A program made the translations under genes and the position numbers. The notes beneath the pieces were generated by a model that was not told the origin of the DNA, ran no database searches, and was given only the letters and a program-made list of their open reading frames with translations. This document shows positions 16,383 through 24,919 of a stretch of DNA of 48,821 bases, in pieces. How positions within the stretch are numbered: the first letter of the stretch is position 1; every line of letters begins with the position of its first letter. Origin of the DNA: Alteribacillus sp041949975 (lineage in GTDB: Bacteria > Bacillota > Bacilli > Bacillales > Marinococcaceae); NCBI RefSeq assembly GCF_041949975.1, contig NZ_JBHFQG010000029.1:1-48821 (forward strand), in the 5' to 3' direction.

Positions 16383-17228
16383 ATGGGAGAGTATGTAACA
16401 CCAAGAAGCGGACGCACATTATACGTTCATGATACTCCTGGTGATCAGGGGACTATTGTGGCTGCCCACGGTCTCACCGGTAATCATAAGCAGCTCCACT
16501 TTTACCAACAAGCCCTTTTTGGAAAATACCGGTTTATCAGCTACGATATTCTTGGACGAGGCAATAGTGATGAAGCAGACCCGGCGACCTCCATTTTTAC
16601 TCATGCTGACGACATAGTTGATCTTATAGAGGCGTTGAATATAGATCGGCCTATCTTAATGGGGTATTCCATGGGAGCCTATATCTGCTCTCTGGCGGCG
16701 GGCCGTTTGTCAAACGTCGAACAGCTCATCCTGCTGGATGGAGCGGGCGAAGCAGATGAGACAACGCAAAATCTTGTTCTGCCTTCATTAGGGCGTTTGG
16801 AAAAAGTGTATTCTTCAGCAGAAGAATATGTGGAAGAAACCAAAAACCTCTACCAAAACCTCAACATTCATTGGGACAGTAAATTAGAAGAAATAGCCCG
16901 CTATGAAATCAAGCAGGACGGAAGCAATTGGACGCATAAATCAGATTATGATTTAACCAAACAGGATTTTGAGAGCTTTTATTCTTTTAATCCAGCTAAA
17001 GTATGTTCTGCTATTTCTTGTGAAACGTTATTAATTATTGCTACTGGGGCGATGAAGGATAACAAATCTCTTTTTAAAGAAGAATCCTATACAGAAACAC
17101 GGAAAAATATTCAGCACTTACAAACAAAAATAACACCTGTTAACCATTACGAACTTGTGTTTAATAAACAGCAGGATGTTTTGGAACACATTCAACAGTT
17201 CTTAGCGAACGGAGGGACAAAATCATGA
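16383..17228 (+). CDS. pcaD: Alpha/beta hydrolase, probable 3-oxoadipate enol-lactonase
   Basis: 281 residues with the alpha/beta hydrolase layout: oxyanion-hole region AAHGLTGNHKQ (about 27-37), YDILGRGNSD, nucleophile elbow GYSMGAYI (Ser about 97), and a late NHYELVF His (about 259). In the operon it lies after catB/DUF3237 and overlaps the CoA-transferase by four bases, precisely where PcaD acts (3-oxoadipate enol-lactone to 3-oxoadipate). Sequence alone only supports a general hydrolase, so the symbol rests on context. Somewhat longer than typical PcaD (about 260). Confidence 0.78.
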   Translation: MGEYVTPRSGRTLYVHDTPGDQGTIVAAHGLTGNHKQLHFYQQALFGKYRFISYDILGRGNSDEADPATSIFTHADDIVDLIEALNIDRPILMGYSMGAYICSLAAGRLSNVEQLILLDGAGEADETTQNLVLPSLGRLEKVYSSAEEYVEETKNLYQNLNIHWDSKLEEIARYEIKQDGSNWTHKSDYDLTKQDFESFYSFNPAKVCSAISCETLLIIATGAMKDNKSLFKEESYTETRKNIQHLQTKITPVNHYELVFNKQQDVLEHIQQFLANGGTKS

Positions 17229-17917
17229 CTGTAACGAAAACAGAGGATGTCCAAAGTGTTATAGAGAGAGTGAAAACAGGGGATGTCGTCATGGTCGGCG
17301 GTTTTGGCCTTGTAGGAAGTCCTCTTACTCTTATTGACTCCTTAATAAACCATGACGCTTCGGAGCTGACCATTATTAGTAACAATGTCGGTGAAGCCGG
17401 TAAAGGCTTAGGTATTCTGTTAAGACAAGGAAGATTGAAAAAAGCGATCGGTTCGTATTTTACAAGTAACCGTGAAGTGGCCCAGTGGTATAACGAAGGC
17501 AAACTTGAACTCGAATTGCTTCCTCAAGGGACTCTTTCCGAGGCTATTAGGGCAGGAGGAGCCGGCATTGGCGGCTTTTATACAAAAACCGCGGTAGGCA
17601 CAGACCTTGCCAAAGGAAAAGAGACCAAAGAAATTGACGGCGAAACCTACCTTCTTGAGAAAGCATTAAAGGCTGATGTCGCCTTAATCAGAGCTTGGAA
17701 AGCAGACACAAAAGGGAACCTTGTCTACTATAAAACAGCAAGAAACTTTAATCCTATCATGGCATCTGCAGCTAAATATGTCATTGCAGAAGTAGACGAG
17801 ATTGTCGAGGAGGGCGAATTATCACCTGAAGAGATCGCAACGCCTCACCTTTACGTTGATTCTGTTATTAAAAGCCGTTTGATCCTAACAAGAGACGGGG
17901 TGGTTGAACGTGAATAA
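17225..17917 (+). CDS. pcaI: 3-oxoacid (3-oxoadipate) CoA-transferase, A subunit
   Basis: 230 residues, family I CoA-transferase alpha subunit. Signature GDVVMVGGFGLVGSP near residue 19-33, SNNVGEAGKGLG, GGAGIGGFYTKTAVGTDLA (about 109-127) and KADVALIRAWKAD with NFNPIMASAAKYVIAEV. Together with the next gene it transfers CoA from succinyl-CoA to 3-oxoadipate. ATG overlaps the hydrolase stop (ATGA), indicating coupled translation. Acetoacetate-type transferases (ScoA/AtoD) are close relatives, but the pathway context favours 3-oxoadipate. Confidence 0.9.
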   Translation: MTVTKTEDVQSVIERVKTGDVVMVGGFGLVGSPLTLIDSLINHDASELTIISNNVGEAGKGLGILLRQGRLKKAIGSYFTSNREVAQWYNEGKLELELLPQGTLSEAIRAGGAGIGGFYTKTAVGTDLAKGKETKEIDGETYLLEKALKADVALIRAWKADTKGNLVYYKTARNFNPIMASAAKYVIAEVDEIVEEGELSPEEIATPHLYVDSVIKSRLILTRDGVVERE

Positions 17918-18560
17918 AAAGGAAGTCATTGCAAAAAGAGCAGCGGAAGAACTTTCTCCTAATTCTATTATTAACCTGGGTATCGGTGTTCCAACCCTGG
18001 TTGCCAATTACCTGGACAAAGACAAGTATTATTTACACACAGAGAACGGTCTGCTTGGTGTTACTTCCGTAGAAGAAGAAGACATTGACCCTCTGCTGGT
18101 AAATGCAGGCAAGCTTCCAGTCGGAGAAGCAGTAGGCGCTTCCTATTTTCATAGTGCCGACTCATTTGCTATGATCCGCGGCGGTCATGTGGACGTAGCC
18201 ATCCTGGGTGCTCTTCAAGTAGACTCAAAAGGCCTGGTTGCGAATTGGGCCATTCCTGGAAAAGACATTATTGGCGTTGGGGGAGCAATGGATTTACTGG
18301 TTGGTGCTAAAAAAATTATTATCACTACCAACCATGTATCTAAAGAAGGGTCTCCTAAATTTGTTGAGGAATGCACGTACCCTATTACATCTAACCGGAG
18401 AGCAGACGTGATTATTACAGACATGGCTGTCTTCAAATGGAAAGAAGGCGGTTATGAGCTGACCGATTTAATGGGTGATACTACTTTAAAAGATGTAGAA
18501 AAAAACACAACTGCTTCCTATCATATTAGTGACCAACTACTGCAAAAGGAGAGTAAATAA
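17910..18560 (+). CDS. pcaJ: 3-oxoacid (3-oxoadipate) CoA-transferase, B subunit
   Basis: 216 residues from the preferred GTG at 17910, which overlaps the end of the A subunit and has GGGGTGG upstream; a TTG at 17904 is a less well spaced alternative. The catalytic glutamate lies in the family motif TENGLLGV (about residue 50), followed by GASYFHSADSFAMIRGGHVD, LGALQVD, ANWAIPGK and GAMDLL. The stop overlaps the thiolase start (TAATG). Works as a heteromer with the A subunit to form 3-oxoadipyl-CoA. Confidence 0.9.
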   Translation: MNKKEVIAKRAAEELSPNSIINLGIGVPTLVANYLDKDKYYLHTENGLLGVTSVEEEDIDPLLVNAGKLPVGEAVGASYFHSADSFAMIRGGHVDVAILGALQVDSKGLVANWAIPGKDIIGVGGAMDLLVGAKKIIITTNHVSKEGSPKFVEECTYPITSNRRADVIITDMAVFKWKEGGYELTDLMGDTTLKDVEKNTTASYHISDQLLQKESK

Positions 18561-19762
18561 TGAGTGAAGTTGTAATTGTTGATGCTGTTCGTACACCCAT
18601 CGGTAGGTATAAAGGAGCACTCAAAAATGTGCGCCCTGATGATCTCGGTGCAGTAGTGATTAAGGCAATAATGGATAGAAATCCAAACCTTCCACCAGAT
18701 GAAATTGATGACGTAATTTTTGGTAATGCGAACGGTGCAGGAGAGGAAAACCGGAATGTGGCCAGAATGTCCTCCCTTCTTGCCGGTCTTCCGCAAACAG
18801 TCAGCGGAACAACCATTAACCGCCTGTGCGGTTCCAGCTTGGACGCTGTATGTACAGCTGCCCGCGCTATTTTATCTGGCGAACAAGATATCATCATCGC
18901 AGGTGGCACCGAAAGCATGACCCGTGCTCCTTTCGTTATGAAAAAACCAGAAAAAGATTTTCCAAGAGGAAATATGGAAATGTTTGATACTACGATTGGC
19001 TGGCGATTCCCAAACCCTAAAATGAAAGAAATGTACGGAATTGACTCTATGCCGGAAACCGCTGAAAATGTGGCAAAACGTTTTGGTGTTTCCCGTGAAG
19101 CACAGGATGAGTTTGCTTATCAAAGTCAAATGCGTGCTAAAGAAGCCATTGAAAATAATCGTTTCAAAAACGAAATTGTACCTGTCGTTGTAAAAGATAA
19201 AAAAGAAAATCAAACCATTGTAGATACTGACGAACATCCACGTCCAAATACAAACCTGGAAAAATTAAGCAGTCTCCCTCCTATTTTCAAAGATGGAACT
19301 GTAACGGCTGGCAATGCCTCCGGGGTGAACGACGGGGCTTCTGCTCTATTAATCATGAGTGTCGACCGCGCTAAAGAACTGGGGTTAAAACCATTAGTTC
19401 GATTTAAAGCTTCTGCAACAGCCGGTGTGGAACCTTCTATTATGGGTATCGGTCCGGTTGCCTCTACCCAAAAGCTAATGAAGCGCAACAATTTGCAAAG
19501 CAGCGATTTTGATCTCGTGGAATTGAATGAAGCTTTTGCTTCTCAATCACTTGAATGTATCAAGCAGCTCGAATTGGATAGAGATAAAGTAAATGTTAAC
19601 GGGGGCGCTATTGCCTTCGGACATCCGCTGGGTGCCAGTGGAGCAAGAATTTTAACGACACTAATTTATGAAATGAAAACACAGAACGCGGGGTTAGGAC
19701 TTGCCACGATGTGTATTGGTGTGGGCCAAGGTATTTCTGTGGCAGTAGAAAATATAGTTTAA
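18560..19762 (+). CDS. pcaF: Thiolase, probable 3-oxoadipyl-CoA thiolase
   Basis: 400 residues, thiolase family. N-terminal VIVDAVRTPIGRYKGAL, nucleophilic Cys in NRLCGSSLDAV (about C90), GGTESMTRAPF, then the C-terminal NEAFASQ, GGAIAFGHPLGASGAR (catalytic His) and LATMCIGVGQG (second Cys). Final gene of the ortho-cleavage operon; cleaves 3-oxoadipyl-CoA to succinyl-CoA and acetyl-CoA. Acetyl-CoA acetyltransferases share all motifs, so specificity is taken from context. Two hairpins follow. Confidence 0.9.
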   Translation: MSEVVIVDAVRTPIGRYKGALKNVRPDDLGAVVIKAIMDRNPNLPPDEIDDVIFGNANGAGEENRNVARMSSLLAGLPQTVSGTTINRLCGSSLDAVCTAARAILSGEQDIIIAGGTESMTRAPFVMKKPEKDFPRGNMEMFDTTIGWRFPNPKMKEMYGIDSMPETAENVAKRFGVSREAQDEFAYQSQMRAKEAIENNRFKNEIVPVVVKDKKENQTIVDTDEHPRPNTNLEKLSSLPPIFKDGTVTAGNASGVNDGASALLIMSVDRAKELGLKPLVRFKASATAGVEPSIMGIGPVASTQKLMKRNNLQSSDFDLVELNEAFASQSLECIKQLELDRDKVNVNGGAIAFGHPLGASGARILTTLIYEMKTQNAGLGLATMCIGVGQGISVAVENIV

Positions 19763-19781
19763 AATCATTTTTTAGGGAATT

Positions 19782-19799
19782 AACTACAGCTTCGTAGTT
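19782..19799 (+). terminator. Small hairpin after the thiolase
   Basis: AACTAC/GTAGTT, a 6-bp stem with a 6-nt loop. No T-run follows, so it is probably not the main stop; the stronger structure is at 19935. Confidence 0.35.
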
Positions 19800-19934
19800 G
19801 GCTGGTTTGAGTTTGAAAGAAATAGATTAGATTAAATTAAATGGAGAAGTGCTGTTATGTAAGCAGTAATCCACCTTCATGAATGTCCACACCTGAACTA
19901 TTATCTAAAATTTTAAAATGCTTTTTTTACTAGG

Positions 19935-19974
19935 AGATGACTTTTGGGATTGACCCGGAGTCATCTTATTTTTT
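19935..19974 (+). terminator. Rho-independent terminator closing the aromatic operon
   Basis: AGATGACT pairs with AGTCATCT, with an inner GGG/CCC, followed by TATTTTTT. About 170 bp after the thiolase stop. Confidence 0.75.
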
Positions 19975-20642
19975 CCTGTTTTCATGTGTGAACTGGTAAG
20001 AAAGAAAAATGCTGACACGTGTCTAATAGGTTGTTCAGATAAATAACAACAAATATTTGTATATGTAACTCAGAAACACTGATAGTTATTATCGATTGCG
20101 ATAAATTTGAAAATTAAGACAATATAAACAAGGAGGGATAAACATGAGTAAGGTTACATTTCTTGATAAAAATTTTTAGATGAGCAGAGGGATCCAATTA
20201 ACTACAAAAGTTTTCTTAGGGTTAGGATATAAAACGTTGGACAATAATTGGTTAGCTGTTGCTTTGAAATCCATGCATATCTTTTTACTCAGAGGACTCG
20301 TATCTCGTGCAAACCCTTCCTTTTCTGTCATCCGTGAGAGTGATGGGTATATAATTCAGATACATCTTCATTTTGCTCATTAATCGTACCCAGTCTTATT
20401 TCTATATATTTTCTGAGAAGGCAATGTGACACCCAGTAATACCAGCGAATGATCATAATGTCAGTTTCTGTCTATTTTATCTCCTTAATCCTTGTTATCT
20501 AAGTATTCCAGCAAGTCTTCATGTTTCATTCGTTTCCTCTCCTTATGTCCATGATTTGCTCAAACGTATTGTAATAGATTTCCTCTTAGCAGAAACATCA
20601 ATCAATCGTTTGATTGAAAAGCCGAGTCTTTGCATGATAAAT
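19975..20642. other. Gene-poor stretch with two tiny ORFs
   Basis: No full gene. Plus strand: AAGGAGGG followed by ATG at 20144 opens an 11-codon frame (MSKVTFLDKNF) that stops and continues in the same frame from ATG 20180 to 20383 (67 codons, unrecognised), perhaps a gene broken by one stop. Minus strand: AAGGAGAGG then ATG opens a 14-codon peptide MKHEDLLEYLDNKD at 20529-20485. Neither resembles a family I know. Confidence 0.35.
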
Positions 20643-20672
20643 AGCCGGTCATGAAAAATATCACGACCGGCT
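20643..20672. terminator. Strong hairpin, terminator-like
   Basis: AGCCGGTC and GACCGGCT pair perfectly, with inner TGA/TCA pairing. No good T-run on either side; it could end minus-strand transcription coming from gntK through the repeat array. Confidence 0.45.
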
Positions 20673-20718
20673 GTATTACTTGATGACTACATTTCCTCTC
20701 TTCTTCTAACATTGGTCT

Positions 20719-21110
20719 TCATAACTATTCCTTGGTTACTGTTCCGCTTTTCTTTCTTCGCTGACGGGGGCCAAGCGGCTTTCATGGAGTCCGCTCTTCT
20801 AATTAACTATCTCCCCGGGAACCAAGGGTCTGTTTTGAAGCCCATTGTATCTTGAATCCGTCTGTATTGGGTTCCAAGAGTCTTTCTTGGAGCCCGCTTT
20901 TTCAAAAATCTACCTAGACAGGGACTCAAGCGGCAGTCTAGAAGCTCGTTCTTTCTTTTACATGCCTGTATCGGGTTCCAAGAACCTCTCTTGATGACTG
21001 TTCCATCTATCTTTTTCCAAGACTGGGCGCCAAGGACCTTCCTTGGTTACGGCTTCATCTTTTTCTCCTATCAGCGGGCTTCAATGTCTGACCTGGCGCG
21101 ACAATCCCTT
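20719..21110. repeat. Tandem degenerate 52-bp hairpin repeat array, about 7.5 units
   Basis: Units begin near 20719, 20771, 20822, 20874, 20926, 20978, 21030 and 21081, i.e. every 51-52 bp. The approximate unit is CCAAGnnnCTTTCTTGGAGnCCGCTC followed by a pyrimidine-rich stretch and ending in about TATCGGGTT. The start of several units is a short hairpin: CCAAGA/TCTTGG in the unit at 20874 and CCAAGG/CCTTGG in the unit at 21030, so paired positions co-vary. The period is not a multiple of three and stops occur in all frames, so it is not coding. It lies right at the 3' end of gntK (minus strand). Confidence 0.75.
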
Positions 21111-21114
21111 CATT

Positions 21115-22623
21115 TTATCTTAAGCTTTTAAAGTGCGGCTGCAGCACAGGATAGAGTTCTTTAAATGTTTGATACAGCTCCGCATACTTTTTGTGGTTTT
21201 CTGAAATCGGTTCAATGGTTTTTTTCATAGGAACATGGGCTTTAATGTCTTTATAGCTGGATACTTTTCCGATAGCTTTTAAAGCAATCCAGGCTGCGCC
21301 CCAGGCTGAGCTTTGGTGGCTTTCTGGAATATGTATCGGTTCTCCGAACACATCAGCTAAAATCTGCAGCCAAAGCTCAGAGCGGGAAAATCCCCCGCTT
21401 GCATAAATGTTGGGGGTGCCGTCTGTCAGCCGGCTCACGGATTCATAAATATGATACAGATTAAACATAACCCCCTCTAATCCTGCCCGTACCATATGCG
21501 GCCGTTTATGTGTCATCGAAAGACCGATGTAGGTTCCACGTGCATTTGCATCCCAAAACGGTGCGCGTTCACCGTTTAAATACGGTAGAAACAGGAGGTT
21601 GTCTGCACCTGCCGGAACGTTAGCTGCTTCCTTTGTTAACAATTCCATAACATTACTAGAAAGGGCTTCTTCATCTAATGCGTCTCCAAACAATTCTTTT
21701 AACCACTGCAGGACGATGGCTCCGTTGTTGGTTGGCCCTCCCATGACCCAAAGGTCTTTATCGACTGCATAAGTAAAAACTTCTTGTTTGTCATCGGTAT
21801 ACGGTTCACTTGACATTTGCCTGATGGCTCCGCTCGTTCCTACTGTTAAGGCAGTATCCACGGGCTGGATCGCCCCGATGCCAAGGTTGGCAAGCGGACC
21901 ATCACTTCCGCCAATAACAAAAGGCGTTTCAGCGGCAAGGCCCATTTCCTCTGCTATATCTTTAGGAAGACCCTGCAAGATATAGGATGGGGGAACAGGG
22001 TCAGAAAGCTGTCCGGAAGAAATGCCGGCAAGCTTTAGTGCCTCCTCATTCCAGTCCAGGTCATAAATGTCAAACAGTCCGCTGGAGGAAGCGACAGAAT
22101 AATCAACAACTGCTTCTCCGAACCAATGCCATGTAAGAAATTCTTTGATGGAAAAAAATCTACCGGCTTCTCTATATGGAGCGTAATTATTTTCTTTCAT
22201 CCACGCTAATTTCAACAACGGTGACATCGGGTGTACCGGTGTACCGGTTCGTGAAAAAATAAAGTCATTTCCGTTTTGCTTCCATTTTTCTGCAATATGG
22301 CTGCTGCGGCCGTCCGCCCAAGTAATGGAAGGGGAGAGTGCTTTTCCTAACTGGTCACAGCAAATTAATGAATGCATCGCACTAGATATTCCTACCGCAA
22401 GGATTGCCTCTTTGGATCCCCTTGAAGCATCGACAGCTTGAGCGATTGCTTTTCTTGCCGCCTTTTCCACGTCATCAGGGTTTTGTTCGCTCCAGCCGGG
22501 CTGTGGGTGATGGGTCAGGTAAGCGCTCTCTTTTTCAGCGATAACAATCCCATTCAGATCAAACAAGACAGCTTTTGCACTCGTCGTTCCGATATCGAGT
22601 CCAATAACAAATGGTTTCTTCAT
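21115..22623 (-). CDS. gntK: Gluconokinase (FGGY family)
   Basis: 502 residues; phosphorylates D-gluconate to 6-phosphogluconate. FGGY features: N-terminal phosphate-binding IGLDIGTTSAKAVLFD (about 7-22), SAMHSLICCDQLGK, ITWADGRS, the central GGSDGPLANLGIGAI and LTVGTSGAIR, LNGERAPFWD, and C-terminal ASGGFSRSELWLQILADVFG with SSAWGAAW. Length agrees with Bacillus GntK. ATG follows GAGGAGGAAC on the minus strand. The RpiR regulator lies upstream in the same direction, and 6-phosphogluconate dehydrogenase is divergent, which supports gluconate over xylulose as substrate. Confidence 0.88.
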   Translation of the reverse strand: MKKPFVIGLDIGTTSAKAVLFDLNGIVIAEKESAYLTHHPQPGWSEQNPDDVEKAARKAIAQAVDASRGSKEAILAVGISSAMHSLICCDQLGKALSPSITWADGRSSHIAEKWKQNGNDFIFSRTGTPVHPMSPLLKLAWMKENNYAPYREAGRFFSIKEFLTWHWFGEAVVDYSVASSSGLFDIYDLDWNEEALKLAGISSGQLSDPVPPSYILQGLPKDIAEEMGLAAETPFVIGGSDGPLANLGIGAIQPVDTALTVGTSGAIRQMSSEPYTDDKQEVFTYAVDKDLWVMGGPTNNGAIVLQWLKELFGDALDEEALSSNVMELLTKEAANVPAGADNLLFLPYLNGERAPFWDANARGTYIGLSMTHKRPHMVRAGLEGVMFNLYHIYESVSRLTDGTPNIYASGGFSRSELWLQILADVFGEPIHIPESHQSSAWGAAWIALKAIGKVSSYKDIKAHVPMKKTIEPISENHKKYAELYQTFKELYPVLQPHFKSLR

Positions 22624-22746
22624 AGGTTCCTCCTCATACTAAAATGGTTGAATTGCATTTTATTCACCGTTTCTGGTGCTTGGTTCGGCATCAAGCAAAG
22701 GTAATTCAGCGGTTCAGGCATTAGGTTCAGCGCTTCATCTAATGCA

Positions 22747-23604
22747 CTATATACGTTTCCGGGAAATGGCTTCCCGTATATTTTGCAGGGAAACATTCAT
22801 CCGCTCTTTTCGTTTTTTGGCGACGTTTACAAATAAAGCATCAATAATGCTCAGCTGGGCAAGTCTGGAAGCAAGTGCTTCCGAACGAAAATCTGTTTCT
22901 TGAGACACGGTATAGAGCGGAATGTCTACTTTTTCGCTTAATGGGGATTTGGCCAATGTAGTAATACCAATCGTAACCGCTCCTTTTTCTGTCACCATCT
23001 CCAGCGTATCAAGCATGTCGCGGTTGGCTCCCGAATGAGAGATTATCACGACGGCATCCTTTTCTGTCAGCTGAGAAGCAGACATCATTTGAAAATGCGA
23101 ATCTTGATAGGCGAAAGTGGTAAGGCCTGTCCGCATGAATTTATGATGAGCATCCATCGCGATAATACCGGAACCGCCATTGCCGTAAAATTCGGTGCGA
23201 TTGGCATGCAAGATAGCGTCCACGGCTTGCTGCAAATGATCTTTGTTAAACACCTGCAGCGTATCTTCAAGCGTGCGAATGTTTGATTTGAAAACTTTTT
23301 CTGCAATGTCTTTTTCGTCATCATCTTCTTGAATGGTTTCATGTATATCTTTCATCGGAGAAACGACTTCCGATGCTAAAGCAATTTTCATCGCTTGATA
23401 CCCTTTGAAACCGAGCCGTTTGCAAAAACGAAAAATCGTTGCTTCTGCGACTCCCATGTCCTCTGCGAGCTGATTGATGGTAGAATGGATGATTTCATTT
23501 GGGTTTTCGAGAATATAATCAGCTACTTTTTTTTCTTTCTCACTAAACAATGGATACGATGATTTTATACGAGGAAGACAGTGCTGTTTCGTGGTTGTCT
23601 CCAT
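22747..23604 (-). CDS. RpiR-family transcriptional regulator
   Basis: 285 residues: N-terminal RpiR helix-turn-helix (LAEDMGVAEATIFRFCKRLG, about 46-65, then FKGYQAMKIAL) and a C-terminal SIS sugar-phosphate-binding domain (about 125-260; FYGNGGSGIIAMDAHHKFMR, VVIISHSGANRDMLD). Such proteins sense phosphosugars; 6-phosphogluconate is the natural guess. Encoded upstream of gntK on the same strand and divergently from the dehydrogenase, so it probably controls both sides. GGGAGGG ribosome site. The palindrome at 23726-23740 is a possible operator. Confidence 0.9.
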   Translation of the reverse strand: METTTKQHCLPRIKSSYPLFSEKEKKVADYILENPNEIIHSTINQLAEDMGVAEATIFRFCKRLGFKGYQAMKIALASEVVSPMKDIHETIQEDDDEKDIAEKVFKSNIRTLEDTLQVFNKDHLQQAVDAILHANRTEFYGNGGSGIIAMDAHHKFMRTGLTTFAYQDSHFQMMSASQLTEKDAVVIISHSGANRDMLDTLEMVTEKGAVTIGITTLAKSPLSEKVDIPLYTVSQETDFRSEALASRLAQLSIIDALFVNVAKKRKERMNVSLQNIREAISRKRI

Positions 23605-23725
23605 GTTTTTCCCTCCCTTGACGTAACATCCTGTTTATATTGTATATGAAAAATGCAAACAAAAAAATATTTTTTCATAAAAACGGGTTGTAAAAGAAAA
23701 TTTTTATCATATAATGAGAACTATA

Positions 23726-23740
23726 AGAAATAAAATTTCT
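23726..23740. promoter_or_regulatory. Palindrome in the divergent rpiR/gnd promoter region, possible operator
   Basis: AGAAATAAAATTTCT has 6-bp inverted arms around AAA. It sits centrally in the 295-bp AT-rich divergent intergenic region (23605-23899), where only regulatory sequence is seen. RpiR binding is inferred from position. Confidence 0.4.
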
Positions 23741-23899
23741 AGCTTTCACAGATATTAAGAAATTTTTTTCACTGTTAAGAAAGTTAAAATTTTATCGGTA
23801 AACAGTATAAGGAAAACTACCATAGGGACTTGGCGACAAGCTAAGTTTTTCTAACAAAAAAATCTTTGTAAGGGCTTTAATAATGAAAGGAGATTGTCG

Positions 23900-24796
23900 A
23901 TGAAACTAGGGATGATTGGCCTCGGCAAAATGGGATACAGCTTGGTGCAGAACCTGCTTGACCATCACCATGAGGTAGTAGTAAACGATGTGGATCATCA
24001 AACCATTGAAGATCTGGCAGGGCAGGGAGCAGAACAGGCATATTCATTAAAAGAACTGGTTCAAAAGCTCGAGGCACCTCGTATGGTTTGGTTAATGGTC
24101 CCGGCTGGTGAAGTGACAGGGAACGTCATAAATGAACTTGCCGAACTTCTTGATAAAGAAGACATCATTATTGACGGGGGAAATTCCAATTACAAACAAA
24201 CTTTAGAAAGAGCAGACTTTTTAAAGGAAAAAGGAATTTATTTCGTAGATGCTGGCACAAGCGGCGGCGTAAGCGGCGCGAGAAACGGTGCCTGCTTGAT
24301 GGTTGGCGGAGAAGAGCCTGCTATTAAACAAGTGGAAAAAGTTTTCCTTGATATTACCGTCGAAAACGGTTACCTTTATGCAGGGAAGCCTGGAAGCGGT
24401 CATTTCTTGAAAATGATTCATAATGGAATTGAATATGGGATGATGCAATCTATCGCAGAAGGCTTCGATATACTCGAAAAAAGTCCATTTGATTACGACT
24501 ATAAAGCAGTGGCGAAAGTCTGGAACAACGGTTCCGTCATTCGTTCATGGTTAATGGAACTGTCAGAGAGTGCTTTTTCAAAAGATGCAAAACTGGATGA
24601 CATTCGCGGGGTCATGAATTCTTCCGGAGAAGGAAAATGGACCGTAGAATCAGCACTTGATTTTGAAACAGCTGCGCCGGTTATCGCGCTTTCCTTAATG
24701 ATGCGTTATCGTTCACAAGAAAATGATACCTTTACAGGAAAAGTGGTTTCAGCCCTTCGCAATGAATTTGGAGGGCATGACGTAGTAAAAGTTTAA
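23900..24796 (+). CDS. gnd: 6-phosphogluconate dehydrogenase, decarboxylating (short form)
   Basis: 298 residues, the short NAD-type 6-phosphogluconate dehydrogenase (GndA/YqeC-like) rather than the 470-residue form. N-terminal Rossmann motif IGLGKMGYSLVQNL, substrate segment DGGNSNYKQT, FVDAGTSGGVSGARNGACLMVGG (about 114-136), and the catalytic KMIHNGIEYGMMQ (Lys/Asn, about 178-190). The C-terminal helical domain ends with RYRSQENDTFTGKVVSALRNEFGGH. ATG 23900 is chosen because AAAGGAGA lies 7 bp upstream; TTG 23894 would overlap that spacing. Oxidises the product of gntK to ribulose 5-phosphate. Followed by the TRAP transporter genes. Confidence 0.9.
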   Translation: MKLGMIGLGKMGYSLVQNLLDHHHEVVVNDVDHQTIEDLAGQGAEQAYSLKELVQKLEAPRMVWLMVPAGEVTGNVINELAELLDKEDIIIDGGNSNYKQTLERADFLKEKGIYFVDAGTSGGVSGARNGACLMVGGEEPAIKQVEKVFLDITVENGYLYAGKPGSGHFLKMIHNGIEYGMMQSIAEGFDILEKSPFDYDYKAVAKVWNNGSVIRSWLMELSESAFSKDAKLDDIRGVMNSSGEGKWTVESALDFETAAPVIALSLMMRYRSQENDTFTGKVVSALRNEFGGHDVVKV

Positions 24797-24919
24797 GATG
24801 TTCTGCCGGGGAAACGGCGTTACTTTCAAAAGCTGTTTCCCGGTAATCTTACTTACAATTTGCTGAGTCCTATTTGGCTCTTTGCAAGTGGATAAAATTA
24901 TTTTTTAGGGGGAAGTATT

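Noticed and set aside
20719..21110. Possible CRISPR array
   Set aside because: There is no identical direct repeat alternating with unique spacers; the whole 52-bp unit is degenerate and continuous, and no cas gene is near.
11258..23803. Identical 12-mer TTATCGGTAAAC upstream of the phenol operon (11258) and of gnd (23792)
   Set aside because: Chance 12-base matches are expected many times in a 49-kb window; flanks do not match and the string is not palindromic.
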